Origin: CAYJAD01 sp964371225
Lineage (GTDB): Bacteria > Desulfobacterota > Desulfovibrionia > Desulfovibrionales > Desulfovibrionaceae
Direction: 5' to 3'
DNA: 30,344 nucleotides
Assembly (NCBI GenBank): GCA_964371225.1
Contig: CAYJNA010000017.1
Coordinates: 1 to 30,344 of the forward strand
Shown: positions 14,100-21,055 of the stretch, one piece after another
Numbering within the stretch: the first letter of the stretch is position 1
How the letters are laid out: every line of letters begins with the position of its first letter
Notes under the pieces: model-generated
What the model saw: only the letters and a program-made list of their open reading frames with translations
Databases searched by the model: none
Told to the model about the DNA's origin: nothing
Translations under genes and position numbers: made by a program

Positions 14100-17009
14100 T
14101 TATAAGAGTTTTTCCACGCTCCAGCCTGCTTCTTCGGCTGTTTTTTGTGCTAGACTTCCGCCTAGTACACAAATGCGTCCTTTTTTACTTACTTCAGCCA
14201 TGATTTCGGCAAAATCATGGAAGTGTTGTTTGGTGGTGGAGAGAATTTCCTCACGCATTTGTTGGCGTGCGGCATTGGTATCGCCGCACATATGGCGGGC
14301 AAAGGCCGCTGCACCCTTGGCATCGGGCAAGAGGTAGGTATCTAAGTCACCAATGGCACCCACTATGGCACCGGAGAGAGTGCGAGCATCGGGCTCGAAA
14401 GCGCGTAAATAAGCATCGGTGGCATCATAGGTGCTTAGGGTTCCGGATACGGCAGGGTCGCGGTAAGAGGCTTGTACCAAGGTGCCGCTGAGGCGATCTA
14501 GAGCGCAAAAAGCCCCGTAGGCGCCGCCTTGTACACGTACTTTTTCCCACAAATATCCCATGCGCAAATGGCGTAATATAACCTGTGCTGAACCGTGGTA
14601 GGTATAGCCAAAGTCAAATAAATTTGCGCCTTTGGCCACATAGTTAATTTGTGTGGGGGCTATGAAGGCTTCGGCTGTGGGCAGGCTGTGGCATTGCCAA
14701 TCCGTGCTTGCCATAAGGTTTGCGCTGGGTAAGGCTTGCATAAGCTGTGTAGCTTTTCCTTCAATAATTCCCAAAGTGTCACCAGAGGCCGTGCTATCCA
14801 CAAGGCAAGTGCTACCATTGACAATAAGCTTGTAGAGTTCTTGTAAATCAGCCAAAAGTGCAGGCCAATTTTCTTCAGCTTGTTCCGTGAGGGTGCGTAC
14901 GGCTTGAAGGTAGCTAATACCGCCGGTGAGTTCTTCAAGCCAGCCGGTGGTGCTATAGACAGAACGAATGCGTGAAGAAACAGCACTATGTCCTGCTGCC
15001 ACAAGGCCGTGTTCTAAACGGGCTTTGGCTTCCAAAAGCATTTGGCAAAAACGCTCTTGTTGGTCAAAGTTGGGTTGTAAAAGCACTTCGTGTAATATGT
15101 CAAAGAGGTCATCCACTTTATCACGTACGGCTTTACCGCCAATGGAAAGATAGCTCAACGGGGTGCCATCTTTATGGGTGGAAAGGTAAGGGCTTGCACC
15201 TACGCCGCCGGTTTTGGCAGCCATGCGCATACCCATGTTTACATAGTCATGCTTTTGTGTGCCCATTTCCATAAGGGCGCGACCTAAGAGGGGCACCAAG
15301 GGGATAAGACGCTGTGGCACGGCATTTAGGGGCAAAAGTAAGTTTACATAGGCCACACCGGAGGTATCTATGTCATGGGCGATGAAGCGTTGCTGCTCAG
15401 TACCCTTAATGCTTATGGGTAAAAGAGTGTTTTCACGCGGTAAATCTTCCACACCCACACAAGGAATGGTGGCTAAGGCTTCGGGGCTGTCGGCTTCTTC
15501 TTGTAATGCACGCAAACGTATTGTTTCTTGCACCAATGCAGCACGTTCTTCAGCAGAACAAGCTGCTTGGATACGCGCTAGCTGTGCCACTTCTTCGGCT
15601 TGACGGCGTTCTTCCAAGGTGGCATCTGGCAAAAGAATAACGGTGCTGCGATGTTCATTATGGAGGAACCATTGCTTGAGGCACTCTTCAAATACTTTTT
15701 CCCCTGCATCAAGACGTGCTTTAATGGTGGCCAGAGGTGCTTCCCAGGCTAAGGAAGCAATGGGGTCGCCATCGTACAACCATGTGGACAAACTTTGTAC
15801 CATGGCAGATAAACCACGAGGAAAACGGCCGGAATTATTTTCACGTAAGCTAAATTCTACACTATTGACGGCGGCATCAATGGCATTTTGGTCAATGCCG
15901 TCTTCTGCAAGAGCAGCAAGCGTTTCGTGAATGAGCATTTCTGCATCATGTAAATCGCGCGGGCGAACGCCTTTAAGTCCCACAGAGTAGTACATTTGGC
16001 GTAAATCGCTCTCAAGGCCAATGCCTGTGGTATCTTCGCCCAGACCGGATTCAATAAGGGCTTTGCGTAAGGGGGAGCCTGGTAAACCTTCGAGAATGTG
16101 TTCGAGCATTTCTAAAGTTAAGGCTGTGGTCACATCGGCGGTTTCGCATAGGAGCCAGTTTACGGTAAAAAGCGCATTGGTATTTTCTTCGCTGCTAGCA
16201 TAGGGCACTTCGATATGGCGCGGCATATCGAGTTTTCCTTGTAAAGGAATGGCTGATTGTGCTTTTTTGGCAGGGTCAAGGGCTTGATGTCGTGCCAGTT
16301 CTGCTCCCACTATTTCAAGGCGTTTGGCTTCATCATCATCACCCCAGAAGAAAAAACGTGCATTGGAAGGGTGATAGTAGGATGCATGAAACTCTTTAAA
16401 AGCATCGTAGGTGAGGGTGAGTATACTCTTGGGGTGCCCGCCAGAATCCAGACTATAAATCATGTCAGGAAACATGGATTGCTGAGATTGCTCAGCCAGA
16501 ATGGAATCAGGAGAGGAATAAACGCCCTTCATTTCATTATAAACAACGCCCTTGAAAATCCAAGGTTCATCGGCGCTATCTGCTTCCACATGCCAGCCTT
16601 CTTGGCGGAAAATATCTTCGCTAATGCGCGGATGAAACACCGCATCGATATAGACATCAATGAGATTATAAAAGTCTTGTATATTGGTGCTGGCTACAGG
16701 GTAGCATGTTTTGTCAGGAAAGGTGAAAGCGTTTAAAAATGTTTGCAACGAACCTTTTAAAAGCTCCACAAAGGGTTCACGCACGGGAAATTTTTCTGAA
16801 CCGCAAAGTACAGAGTGTTCCAATATATGCGCCACGCCGGAAGAATCTGCGGGGGGGGTGCGTAAGGTAACGCCAAAGCATTTATTTTCATCGGCATTGG
16901 TAACAGATAAAAGCTCTGCTCCGGTGACATTGTGTTTCCAAAGACGCACAGTGCCGGAAACTTCTTGCACCTGCTCTTCACGAATAAGGGTAAAATCTTT
17001 TTGGTACAT
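14100..17009 (-). CDS. M16C (PreP/Cym1-like) zinc metalloprotease
   Basis: Large clam-shaped metallopeptidase of 969 aa, the length of presequence protease (PreP) and its bacterial relatives, which degrade short unstructured peptides inside a closed chamber. The inverted zinc motif HXXEH is HILEH at 61-65 (ligands His61 and His65, catalytic Glu64). Glu159 in VVYNEMKG is the likely third ligand. Typical flanks are LEHSVLCGSEKFPVREPF and FLNAFTFPDKTCYPVAS. The middle contains the M16C-associated helical linker (about 450-520), and the C-terminal half repeats the fold without a zinc site. No signal peptide, so cytoplasmic. AAGTAGG precedes the ATG by 5 bases. A terminator-like hairpin lies immediately upstream of that site, which may make expression conditional. 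The natural substrate is not known. Confidence 0.92.
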   Translation of the reverse strand: MYQKDFTLIREEQVQEVSGTVRLWKHNVTGAELLSVTNADENKCFGVTLRTPPADSSGVAHILEHSVLCGSEKFPVREPFVELLKGSLQTFLNAFTFPDKTCYPVASTNIQDFYNLIDVYIDAVFHPRISEDIFRQEGWHVEADSADEPWIFKGVVYNEMKGVYSSPDSILAEQSQQSMFPDMIYSLDSGGHPKSILTLTYDAFKEFHASYYHPSNARFFFWGDDDEAKRLEIVGAELARHQALDPAKKAQSAIPLQGKLDMPRHIEVPYASSEENTNALFTVNWLLCETADVTTALTLEMLEHILEGLPGSPLRKALIESGLGEDTTGIGLESDLRQMYYSVGLKGVRPRDLHDAEMLIHETLAALAEDGIDQNAIDAAVNSVEFSLRENNSGRFPRGLSAMVQSLSTWLYDGDPIASLAWEAPLATIKARLDAGEKVFEECLKQWFLHNEHRSTVILLPDATLEERRQAEEVAQLARIQAACSAEERAALVQETIRLRALQEEADSPEALATIPCVGVEDLPRENTLLPISIKGTEQQRFIAHDIDTSGVAYVNLLLPLNAVPQRLIPLVPLLGRALMEMGTQKHDYVNMGMRMAAKTGGVGASPYLSTHKDGTPLSYLSIGGKAVRDKVDDLFDILHEVLLQPNFDQQERFCQMLLEAKARLEHGLVAAGHSAVSSRIRSVYSTTGWLEELTGGISYLQAVRTLTEQAEENWPALLADLQELYKLIVNGSTCLVDSTASGDTLGIIEGKATQLMQALPSANLMASTDWQCHSLPTAEAFIAPTQINYVAKGANLFDFGYTYHGSAQVILRHLRMGYLWEKVRVQGGAYGAFCALDRLSGTLVQASYRDPAVSGTLSTYDATDAYLRAFEPDARTLSGAIVGAIGDLDTYLLPDAKGAAAFARHMCGDTNAARQQMREEILSTTKQHFHDFAEIMAEVSKKGRICVLGGSLAQKTAEEAGWSVEKLL

Positions 17010-17024
17010 AGAAACCTACTTGGT

Positions 17025-17057
17025 AAAAAAGAGGGCATATCTCTACAGAATGCCCTC
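17025..17057 (-). terminator. Terminator or attenuator ahead of the M16 protease
   Basis: On the minus strand: GAGGGCAT (17057-17050), 11-nt loop, ATGCCCTC (17038-17031), then TTTTTT (17030-17025). This is a complete intrinsic terminator for the nitroreductase, but its T run ends only 3 bases before the ribosome site and 15 bases before the ATG of the M16 gene. A promoter candidate lies just upstream of it. Confidence 0.8.
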
Positions 17058-17070
17058 AGATATTTATGTA

Positions 17071-17100
17071 ATTATCTAAGATTCTTATAGTGTTTTTAAA
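17071..17100 (-). promoter_or_regulatory. Possible promoter of the M16 protease, upstream of the hairpin
   Basis: Minus strand TTTAAA (17100-17095), 18-base spacer, GATAAT (17076-17071; five of six -10 matches). It overlaps the 3' end of the nitroreductase gene. Transcripts from here would begin near 17064 and run straight into the hairpin at 17057-17031. Weak -35, so tentative. Confidence 0.35.
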
Positions 17101-17660
17101 AGAACCTCTTGCAATGAGCGCTTGGGTACAAAGTGTATACCTTCGTCATCGCGCCAATAGCTAAAGCTTCCATCCTCTGGCATGTCGGTGAGTGCGCGGC
17201 GTTCTTTTTCTACGCCAAGTCCGAGGATGAGAGCTATTTCCATACCTTCGGGTACTTCAAAAATATTCATGCATTCTTTAGGGTTAAAGGAAGCATGCAT
17301 GCAGCAACCTATTCCTTTACTTTGGGCAGCCAATTGTATGGTTTGTGCGGCAATGCCCACATCCATATGTACTAATTTTGTGCATTTTTCAGGTGCTAAA
17401 ATGGCAATATAGCCCGTGGGACGCTCTCCGGCTATGGGGCCATCCCATTTAAGTACGCCTGCCCAACGTGTTTGAGGGAAAATGGCATCACACACTTGTT
17501 TGCTTTCCACAGCTACATAACGCAATACTTGTGCATTACGCGCACAAGGGCAAAGGCGGGCACAATCTACCAGCCAAGCAAGGGCATCTGGGCCCAATCT
17601 GTCATTTTCCTGAAAACGGCGGCAAGAACGAGCCTCTTTTACTAAAGTTGCAAAATCCAT
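17085..17660 (-). CDS. Small nitroreductase-family flavoprotein
   Basis: FMN-dependent oxidoreductase-like protein of 191 aa from the ATG at 17660, which has GAGG five bases upstream; an upstream start at 17699 adds 13 residues without a ribosome site. The N-terminal ARSCRRFQENDRLGPDALAWLVDCARLCPCARNAQ matches the family pattern of FMN-phosphate-binding arginines followed by a loop that usually reads APSAGNxQP. Here that loop is CPCARNAQ, with extra cysteines. GIGCCMHASF and LGLGVEKERR correspond to the distal cofactor-binding part. Members reduce quinones, nitro compounds or other acceptors with NAD(P)H; the substrate here is unknown. The gene appears to be its own transcription unit. Upstream, 17700-17830 contains a small perfect dyad (TAGCTTT at 17756, AAAGCTA at 17765) of unknown role. 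Confidence 0.8.
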   Translation of the reverse strand: MDFATLVKEARSCRRFQENDRLGPDALAWLVDCARLCPCARNAQVLRYVAVESKQVCDAIFPQTRWAGVLKWDGPIAGERPTGYIAILAPEKCTKLVHMDVGIAAQTIQLAAQSKGIGCCMHASFNPKECMNIFEVPEGMEIALILGLGVEKERRALTDMPEDGSFSYWRDDEGIHFVPKRSLQEVLLKTL

Positions 17661-17831
17661 AATAACCTCATCGTTGCAGAATGATATCAAGAGCCGCACA
17701 CCCTTAAATGGGGCACGGTAAATGTCTAGGTAAGAGCTAAGATAAAAGCAATGCGTAGCTTTGTAAAGCTAAAGGGGGAGAAATTGCAGAGGAGAAGAGA
17801 GTAAATTTACGTAAAAATTATTATGGAGAAC

Positions 17832-17862
17832 AAAAAAAGCGTAGCCTTCATAAAAGCTACGC
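17832..17862 (-). terminator. Rho-independent terminator of rex
   Basis: Minus strand stem GCGTAGC (17862-17856) with GCTACGC (17845-17839), 10-nt loop, followed by seven T (17838-17832). It lies 38 bases past the rex stop codon. Confidence 0.85.
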
Positions 17863-17900
17863 CAGATTTATTATACTGCCTCATGAGGTAGAGGCAAAAA

Positions 17901-18542
17901 CTACTGTGTTGCGCGGGTGTGTTTAAATGTTAATGTGTAAAGGTGATGGAAAAAATCAACATATTCAACACAGACATTTTCCGGCACACGCACACGCGCG
18001 GGGGCAAAGTTTAAGATGCTACGAATGCCTGCTTCCACTAAGTGGTCTGCCGCACGTTGTACACGTTCCGGCGGCGTGGCAATGATACCAATTTCAATGG
18101 TGTTTTCGGCAACTTTTTCTTTAAGGCGTTTGGTACACATGACTTCAAGATTGCAGATTTTCTCACCAATTTTGAAGGGGTCACAGTCAAAAGCGCCTAT
18201 AATGTGAAAACCTTTATTACGAAATTCGCTGTGATTTAAAATGGCACGCCCCATATTTCCTACACCCACAAGAGCCATACGCCACTCACGGGCAATGCCA
18301 AGTGCATCAGAAATGGAAGCAATAAGTGCTTTTACATAATAGCCCACGCCGCGCACACCAAACTCTCCAAAAAAGGCTAAATCTTTGCGCACTTGAGATG
18401 CATTAACATCGCAAGCCTTGGCAAGAGGGTCTGAAGATATAACCTCAATGCCTTCTTGCTCTAAATGCTCAAGAACCTGCATGTAAATGGCTATGCGCTG
18501 AATGGTTGCTTTAGGGATATGAACGTTCTTAACCTGATTCAT
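17901..18542 (-). CDS. rex: Redox-sensing transcriptional repressor Rex
   Basis: DNA-binding dimer that senses the NADH/NAD+ ratio: it binds operators when NADH is low and releases them when NADH rises. The length, 213 aa, is standard. Residues 1-80 form the winged-helix domain, with the conserved recognition segment NASQVRKDLAFFGEFGVRGVGY (47-68). A Rossmann NAD(H) domain follows, with the glycine motif LVGVGNMGRAIL (91-102) and FDCDPFKIG (118-126). The C-terminal helix that swaps between subunits includes NFAPARVRVPENV and VDFFHHLYTL. GGAGG precedes the ATG by 6 bases. Upstream are a consensus promoter and an 18-base Rex-like operator, indicating autorepression. In relatives Rex controls fermentation, respiration and sulfate-reduction genes; the lactate genes lie next to it here. 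Confidence 0.95.
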   Translation of the reverse strand: MNQVKNVHIPKATIQRIAIYMQVLEHLEQEGIEVISSDPLAKACDVNASQVRKDLAFFGEFGVRGVGYYVKALIASISDALGIAREWRMALVGVGNMGRAILNHSEFRNKGFHIIGAFDCDPFKIGEKICNLEVMCTKRLKEKVAENTIEIGIIATPPERVQRAADHLVEAGIRSILNFAPARVRVPENVCVEYVDFFHHLYTLTFKHTRATQ

Positions 18543-18573
18543 GAAAATCCTCCACGAAAGGCCTATAGGATGC

Positions 18574-18591
18574 TTGTGATAAAGAGAACAA
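18574..18591. promoter_or_regulatory. Predicted Rex operator controlling rex
   Basis: TTGTGATAAAGAGAACAA is 18 bases, the length of known Rex sites (consensus about TTGTGAAATATTTCACAA). The left half-site TTGTGA is perfect and the right half keeps ACAA. It starts directly downstream of the rex -10 box, over the expected transcription start, where repressor binding would block the polymerase. Confidence 0.6.
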
Positions 18592-18595
18592 AATA

Positions 18596-18624
18596 AATCT
18601 AAGCATGGGGCCTTAAAATGTCAA
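18596..18624 (-). promoter_or_regulatory. Sigma-70 promoter of rex
   Basis: Minus strand TTGACA (18624-18619; perfect -35), 17-base spacer, TAGATT (18601-18596; four of six). Leader of about 45-50 bases to the rex ATG. Confidence 0.65.
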
Positions 18625-19150
18625 TGTGCTGTAAGAAAAGTATTTTATCTTTTCAAAGGGTCTGCACAATTTTTTTTGCGTTGTATTTTTGTGCTTTTGC
18701 AATACATTGTCTTTTTGTGAAAATGTATCTGTGCAGGACAAAAGGCACAAAAAACAATCGTTTAACAGCGCAAGTGCATTGCGCTTACTCTTGTTTTTTG
18801 GTCACATTGACTATCGTCAACGCTCCAAAAGACTCTACATAATGAGTTATGCAGGAGTCTATTCTCTTCATAAAGGCGTATATGTCGTTGCCGGAGGAAG
18901 ACGAAGAAACATTTTAAGAGTTTTGAAGCATCTTAAAAGCGGCGAAAGTCACCAAGGCGCGGGCTATATCGTACTTTTTACGACGTTATGTACTTACTTA
19001 TGGAAAAAATACGCAAAAGAAGTTTCATACCGTTGGGCTGTGATATAGCTTGGTTTTTTTCATGAAGCAAGGGAAAAGTGTCATTTATGTGAAAAATTTT
19101 TTTTATTGTAATGACAAGTACTTTTTAACAATTTTATAGTCTCAAAAATG
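18625..19150. other. Gene-poor region between rex and lldP, rich in inverted repeats
   Basis: About 525 bases with no gene I can support. It contains a chain of dyads: TTGTATTTTTGTGC-TTTTG (18681-18699) facing CAAAAG-GCACAAAAAACAA (18739-18757), with an inner pair ATACATT/AATGTAT (18702-18708, 18722-18728); AGCGCAA/TTGCGCT (18766-18784 region); TTGAC/GTCAA (18807-18820); AGACTC/GAGTCT with inner CATAA/TTATG (18830-18860); TTTTAAGA/TCTTAAAA (near 18913-18940); and TGTCATT/AATGACA (near 19079-19117). Open frames at 18618-18842 and 18689-19048 lack ribosome sites and recognisable domains. A structured small RNA, a decayed gene or a long regulatory region are all possible. I checked by eye for 6S, SRP, tmRNA and RNase P hallmarks and did not see them. 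Confidence 0.4.
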
Positions 19151-19151
19151 C

Positions 19152-19181
19152 AAAAAGGCGTTGCAGTACTGCAACGCCTTT
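19152..19181 (-). terminator. Terminator of the lactate operon after lldP
   Basis: Perfect 28-base palindrome built from AAAGGCGTTGCAGT (19154-19167) and ACTGCAACGCCTTT (19168-19181). On the minus strand it continues into TTTTTGCATTTTTG, the required T tract. It lies 23 bases past the permease stop codon. Confidence 0.86.
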
Positions 19182-19204
19182 GAACAGTGTTTTTATACTA
19201 AAGC

Positions 19205-20896
19205 TTAGTATAAACCGGGGTAGAGTTGAATGAGAACAGTGGCAATAATACCTACGATGATACCGTAGAATACAAAGGGCCAGAAGGTTTTTTTCAATAC
19301 AAGACCTTCACGACCGGCAAGACCTACCACGGCGCATACAGCAACAATATTGTGTACGCATACCATATTACCCATACCACCACCAACAGCTTGTGCAGCT
19401 ACGATGATTTGACGGGGAATATTAAGCACTGCTGCTGTACCCCATTGGAATTCAGCAAACAAAAGGTCAGATACAGTGTTAGAGCCCGTGATGAACGCAC
19501 CCAAGCCACCCACAAAGGAAGCAAGCATAGGCCATGTGTTACCAGCAATGGCGGCCACAGTTTCTGCCATGGCTAGTGGCATGGAAGGTACACCGTTGGG
19601 GTTTACGCCAGAACCACGGAAGATGGATACTAACGCCACTGCGAAAATAAGTGCAATGGTGGGAGACTTCATCTTGCTTAAGGATTCGCCCCAAGCACGT
19701 TTCACTGCATCACCGCTCATACCGTGAATGGCAATGGTGAGTAAGGATACAAGAATGAAAGGAATGGTGCCCGGCAAGTACAAGTACTGAATGGCAGCGT
19801 CTACATTTTCATAGCCTAAAATGTCTGTGAAAGGAATGGACTTGGAAGCAAGCCATGCTTTGAAGGGAAGCTGGGAAATACGGGTAACTACCAAGATAAG
19901 ACCAATAAGGGCATAAGGTAACCATGCTTTAAATTGGCTCATATGAGGAGTAAATTCTGTTTTGCCGCTGGTCTTTACAGTGCCTGTCCATTCAGGATCC
20001 CAGCTGTCTTGTGGGCCAAATGTCCATACGTCCTTAGGTACGCAGAAACCTTTTTTGGTACCTGCCACAAGAACGCCAAGACCAATAAGACCACCAATGA
20101 GGGAGGGGAATTCAGGCCCGAGGAACCAAGCAAAAGCAAGATAAGGGATAAGGAAGCACACTGCAGCAAATACGCAGTATTTCCATGCGGAAAGACCTTC
20201 TTTCCAAGACTTGTTAGGCCCATAATAACGGGTCATGAAACCTAAGAGGAAGATGGGCAGAATAACTGCCATGGGGCCGTGCATGGTGGTGGCCCACTCA
20301 CCAATAACTTTGGCAAAAGTTTCAAAGTTGGTGAAGTTTGTCACAGCACCTGTGGCCACTGCTTCGGCTACGGGTGTTTTTAATGGTGTAAGACCTACAA
20401 GAATAGGTGTACCCACAGCACCAAAGGTTACAGGGAAGCTGTTAAATACTAAGCAGATAACAGCGGCAGCAAGAGGAGGAAAGCCCAAAGAAAGCAAGAG
20501 AGGGGCTGCCAATGCTGCTGGCGTACCAAAACCTGCCGCACCTTCAATGAAGGAAGCGAACATATAACCAATGATGATGGTTTGAACGCGACGGTCAGGG
20601 CTGATGTTTTGCATGCCATACTGGATGGTTTCCATGCCGCCACTTTCTTGTAAAGTGAACATGATGAGAATGGCGCCAAAAACGATAATCAAAACGCCTA
20701 TTGCTACTACAACGCCTTGTAAGGAAAGGGCTGCAAGGTACATGGGGTCAAGTCCCCATGCGGTCATGCCGGTGACAACGGCAATAAGCCATGCAATGGG
20801 CATAGCACGAGTCGCGGGCCAGCGCATACCCACCATGAGTATGAGCGCAGCTAAAATGGGCAAGATGGCCATAAGAGCTAACATTGGTACAGACAT
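19205..20896 (-). CDS. lldP: L-lactate permease (LldP/LctP family)
   Basis: Inner-membrane lactate:proton symporter, 563 aa with roughly 12-14 hydrophobic segments. Family landmarks include MFTLQESGGMETIQYGM (79-95), the Gly/Ala-rich FASFIEGAAGFGTPAALAAP (112-131), FPVTFGAVGTPILVGL, FRGSGVNPNGVPSMPLAMAE and LGAFITGSNTVSDLLFAEFQ. Both lactate isomers and glycolate are carried by known members. GAGGAG stands 5 bases before the ATG. It is the last gene of the lactate block, 159 bases after the LutB-LutA fusion. That gap holds several stem-loops (20912-21044), so expression may be adjusted separately from the dehydrogenases. A strong terminator follows. Confidence 0.94.
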   Translation of the reverse strand: MSVPMLALMAILPILAALILMVGMRWPATRAMPIAWLIAVVTGMTAWGLDPMYLAALSLQGVVVAIGVLIIVFGAILIMFTLQESGGMETIQYGMQNISPDRRVQTIIIGYMFASFIEGAAGFGTPAALAAPLLLSLGFPPLAAAVICLVFNSFPVTFGAVGTPILVGLTPLKTPVAEAVATGAVTNFTNFETFAKVIGEWATTMHGPMAVILPIFLLGFMTRYYGPNKSWKEGLSAWKYCVFAAVCFLIPYLAFAWFLGPEFPSLIGGLIGLGVLVAGTKKGFCVPKDVWTFGPQDSWDPEWTGTVKTSGKTEFTPHMSQFKAWLPYALIGLILVVTRISQLPFKAWLASKSIPFTDILGYENVDAAIQYLYLPGTIPFILVSLLTIAIHGMSGDAVKRAWGESLSKMKSPTIALIFAVALVSIFRGSGVNPNGVPSMPLAMAETVAAIAGNTWPMLASFVGGLGAFITGSNTVSDLLFAEFQWGTAAVLNIPRQIIVAAQAVGGGMGNMVCVHNIVAVCAVVGLAGREGLVLKKTFWPFVFYGIIVGIIATVLIQLYPGLY

Positions 20897-20911
20897 AGAA
20901 ACTCCTCAAAC

Positions 20912-21044
20912 TGTAGTTTTTCACTACACAAAAAGTTATTTACAGGTGCCATAAAAATAGCACCAACACCCAACCTCAATTCATCCTGTAAAATAGCAAC
21001 TATTTTACAAAGCCGCCCCTGAACTACAAGTAAGGGACGGCTTT
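20912..21044 (-). promoter_or_regulatory. Stacked stem-loop leader between the dehydrogenase genes and lldP
   Basis: In transcription order: stem A, AAAGCCGTCCCT/AGGGGCGGCTTT (21044-21009, one wobble pair, 12-nt loop) with only a short broken T tract; stem B, perfect 10-bp arms TGTAAAATAG (21009-21000 on the minus strand reads TGTAAAATAG) and CTATTTTACA (20996-20987), 3-nt loop, sharing its first base with stem A; stem C, GGTGC/GCACC (20964-20945); stem D, TGTAGT/ACTACA (20928-20912), ending 13 bases before the ribosome site. Stem A could be a weak terminator. Stem B could instead be a protein-binding operator. No clear promoter was recognised here. Confidence 0.5.
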
Positions 21045-21055
21045 TATAACAAACC

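Noticed and set aside
18689..19048. 119-aa plus-strand frame (and 18618-18842)
   Set aside because: No ribosome site, no recognisable domain, Cys-rich low-quality N-terminal part. Kept only as a minor alternative in the finding on this region.
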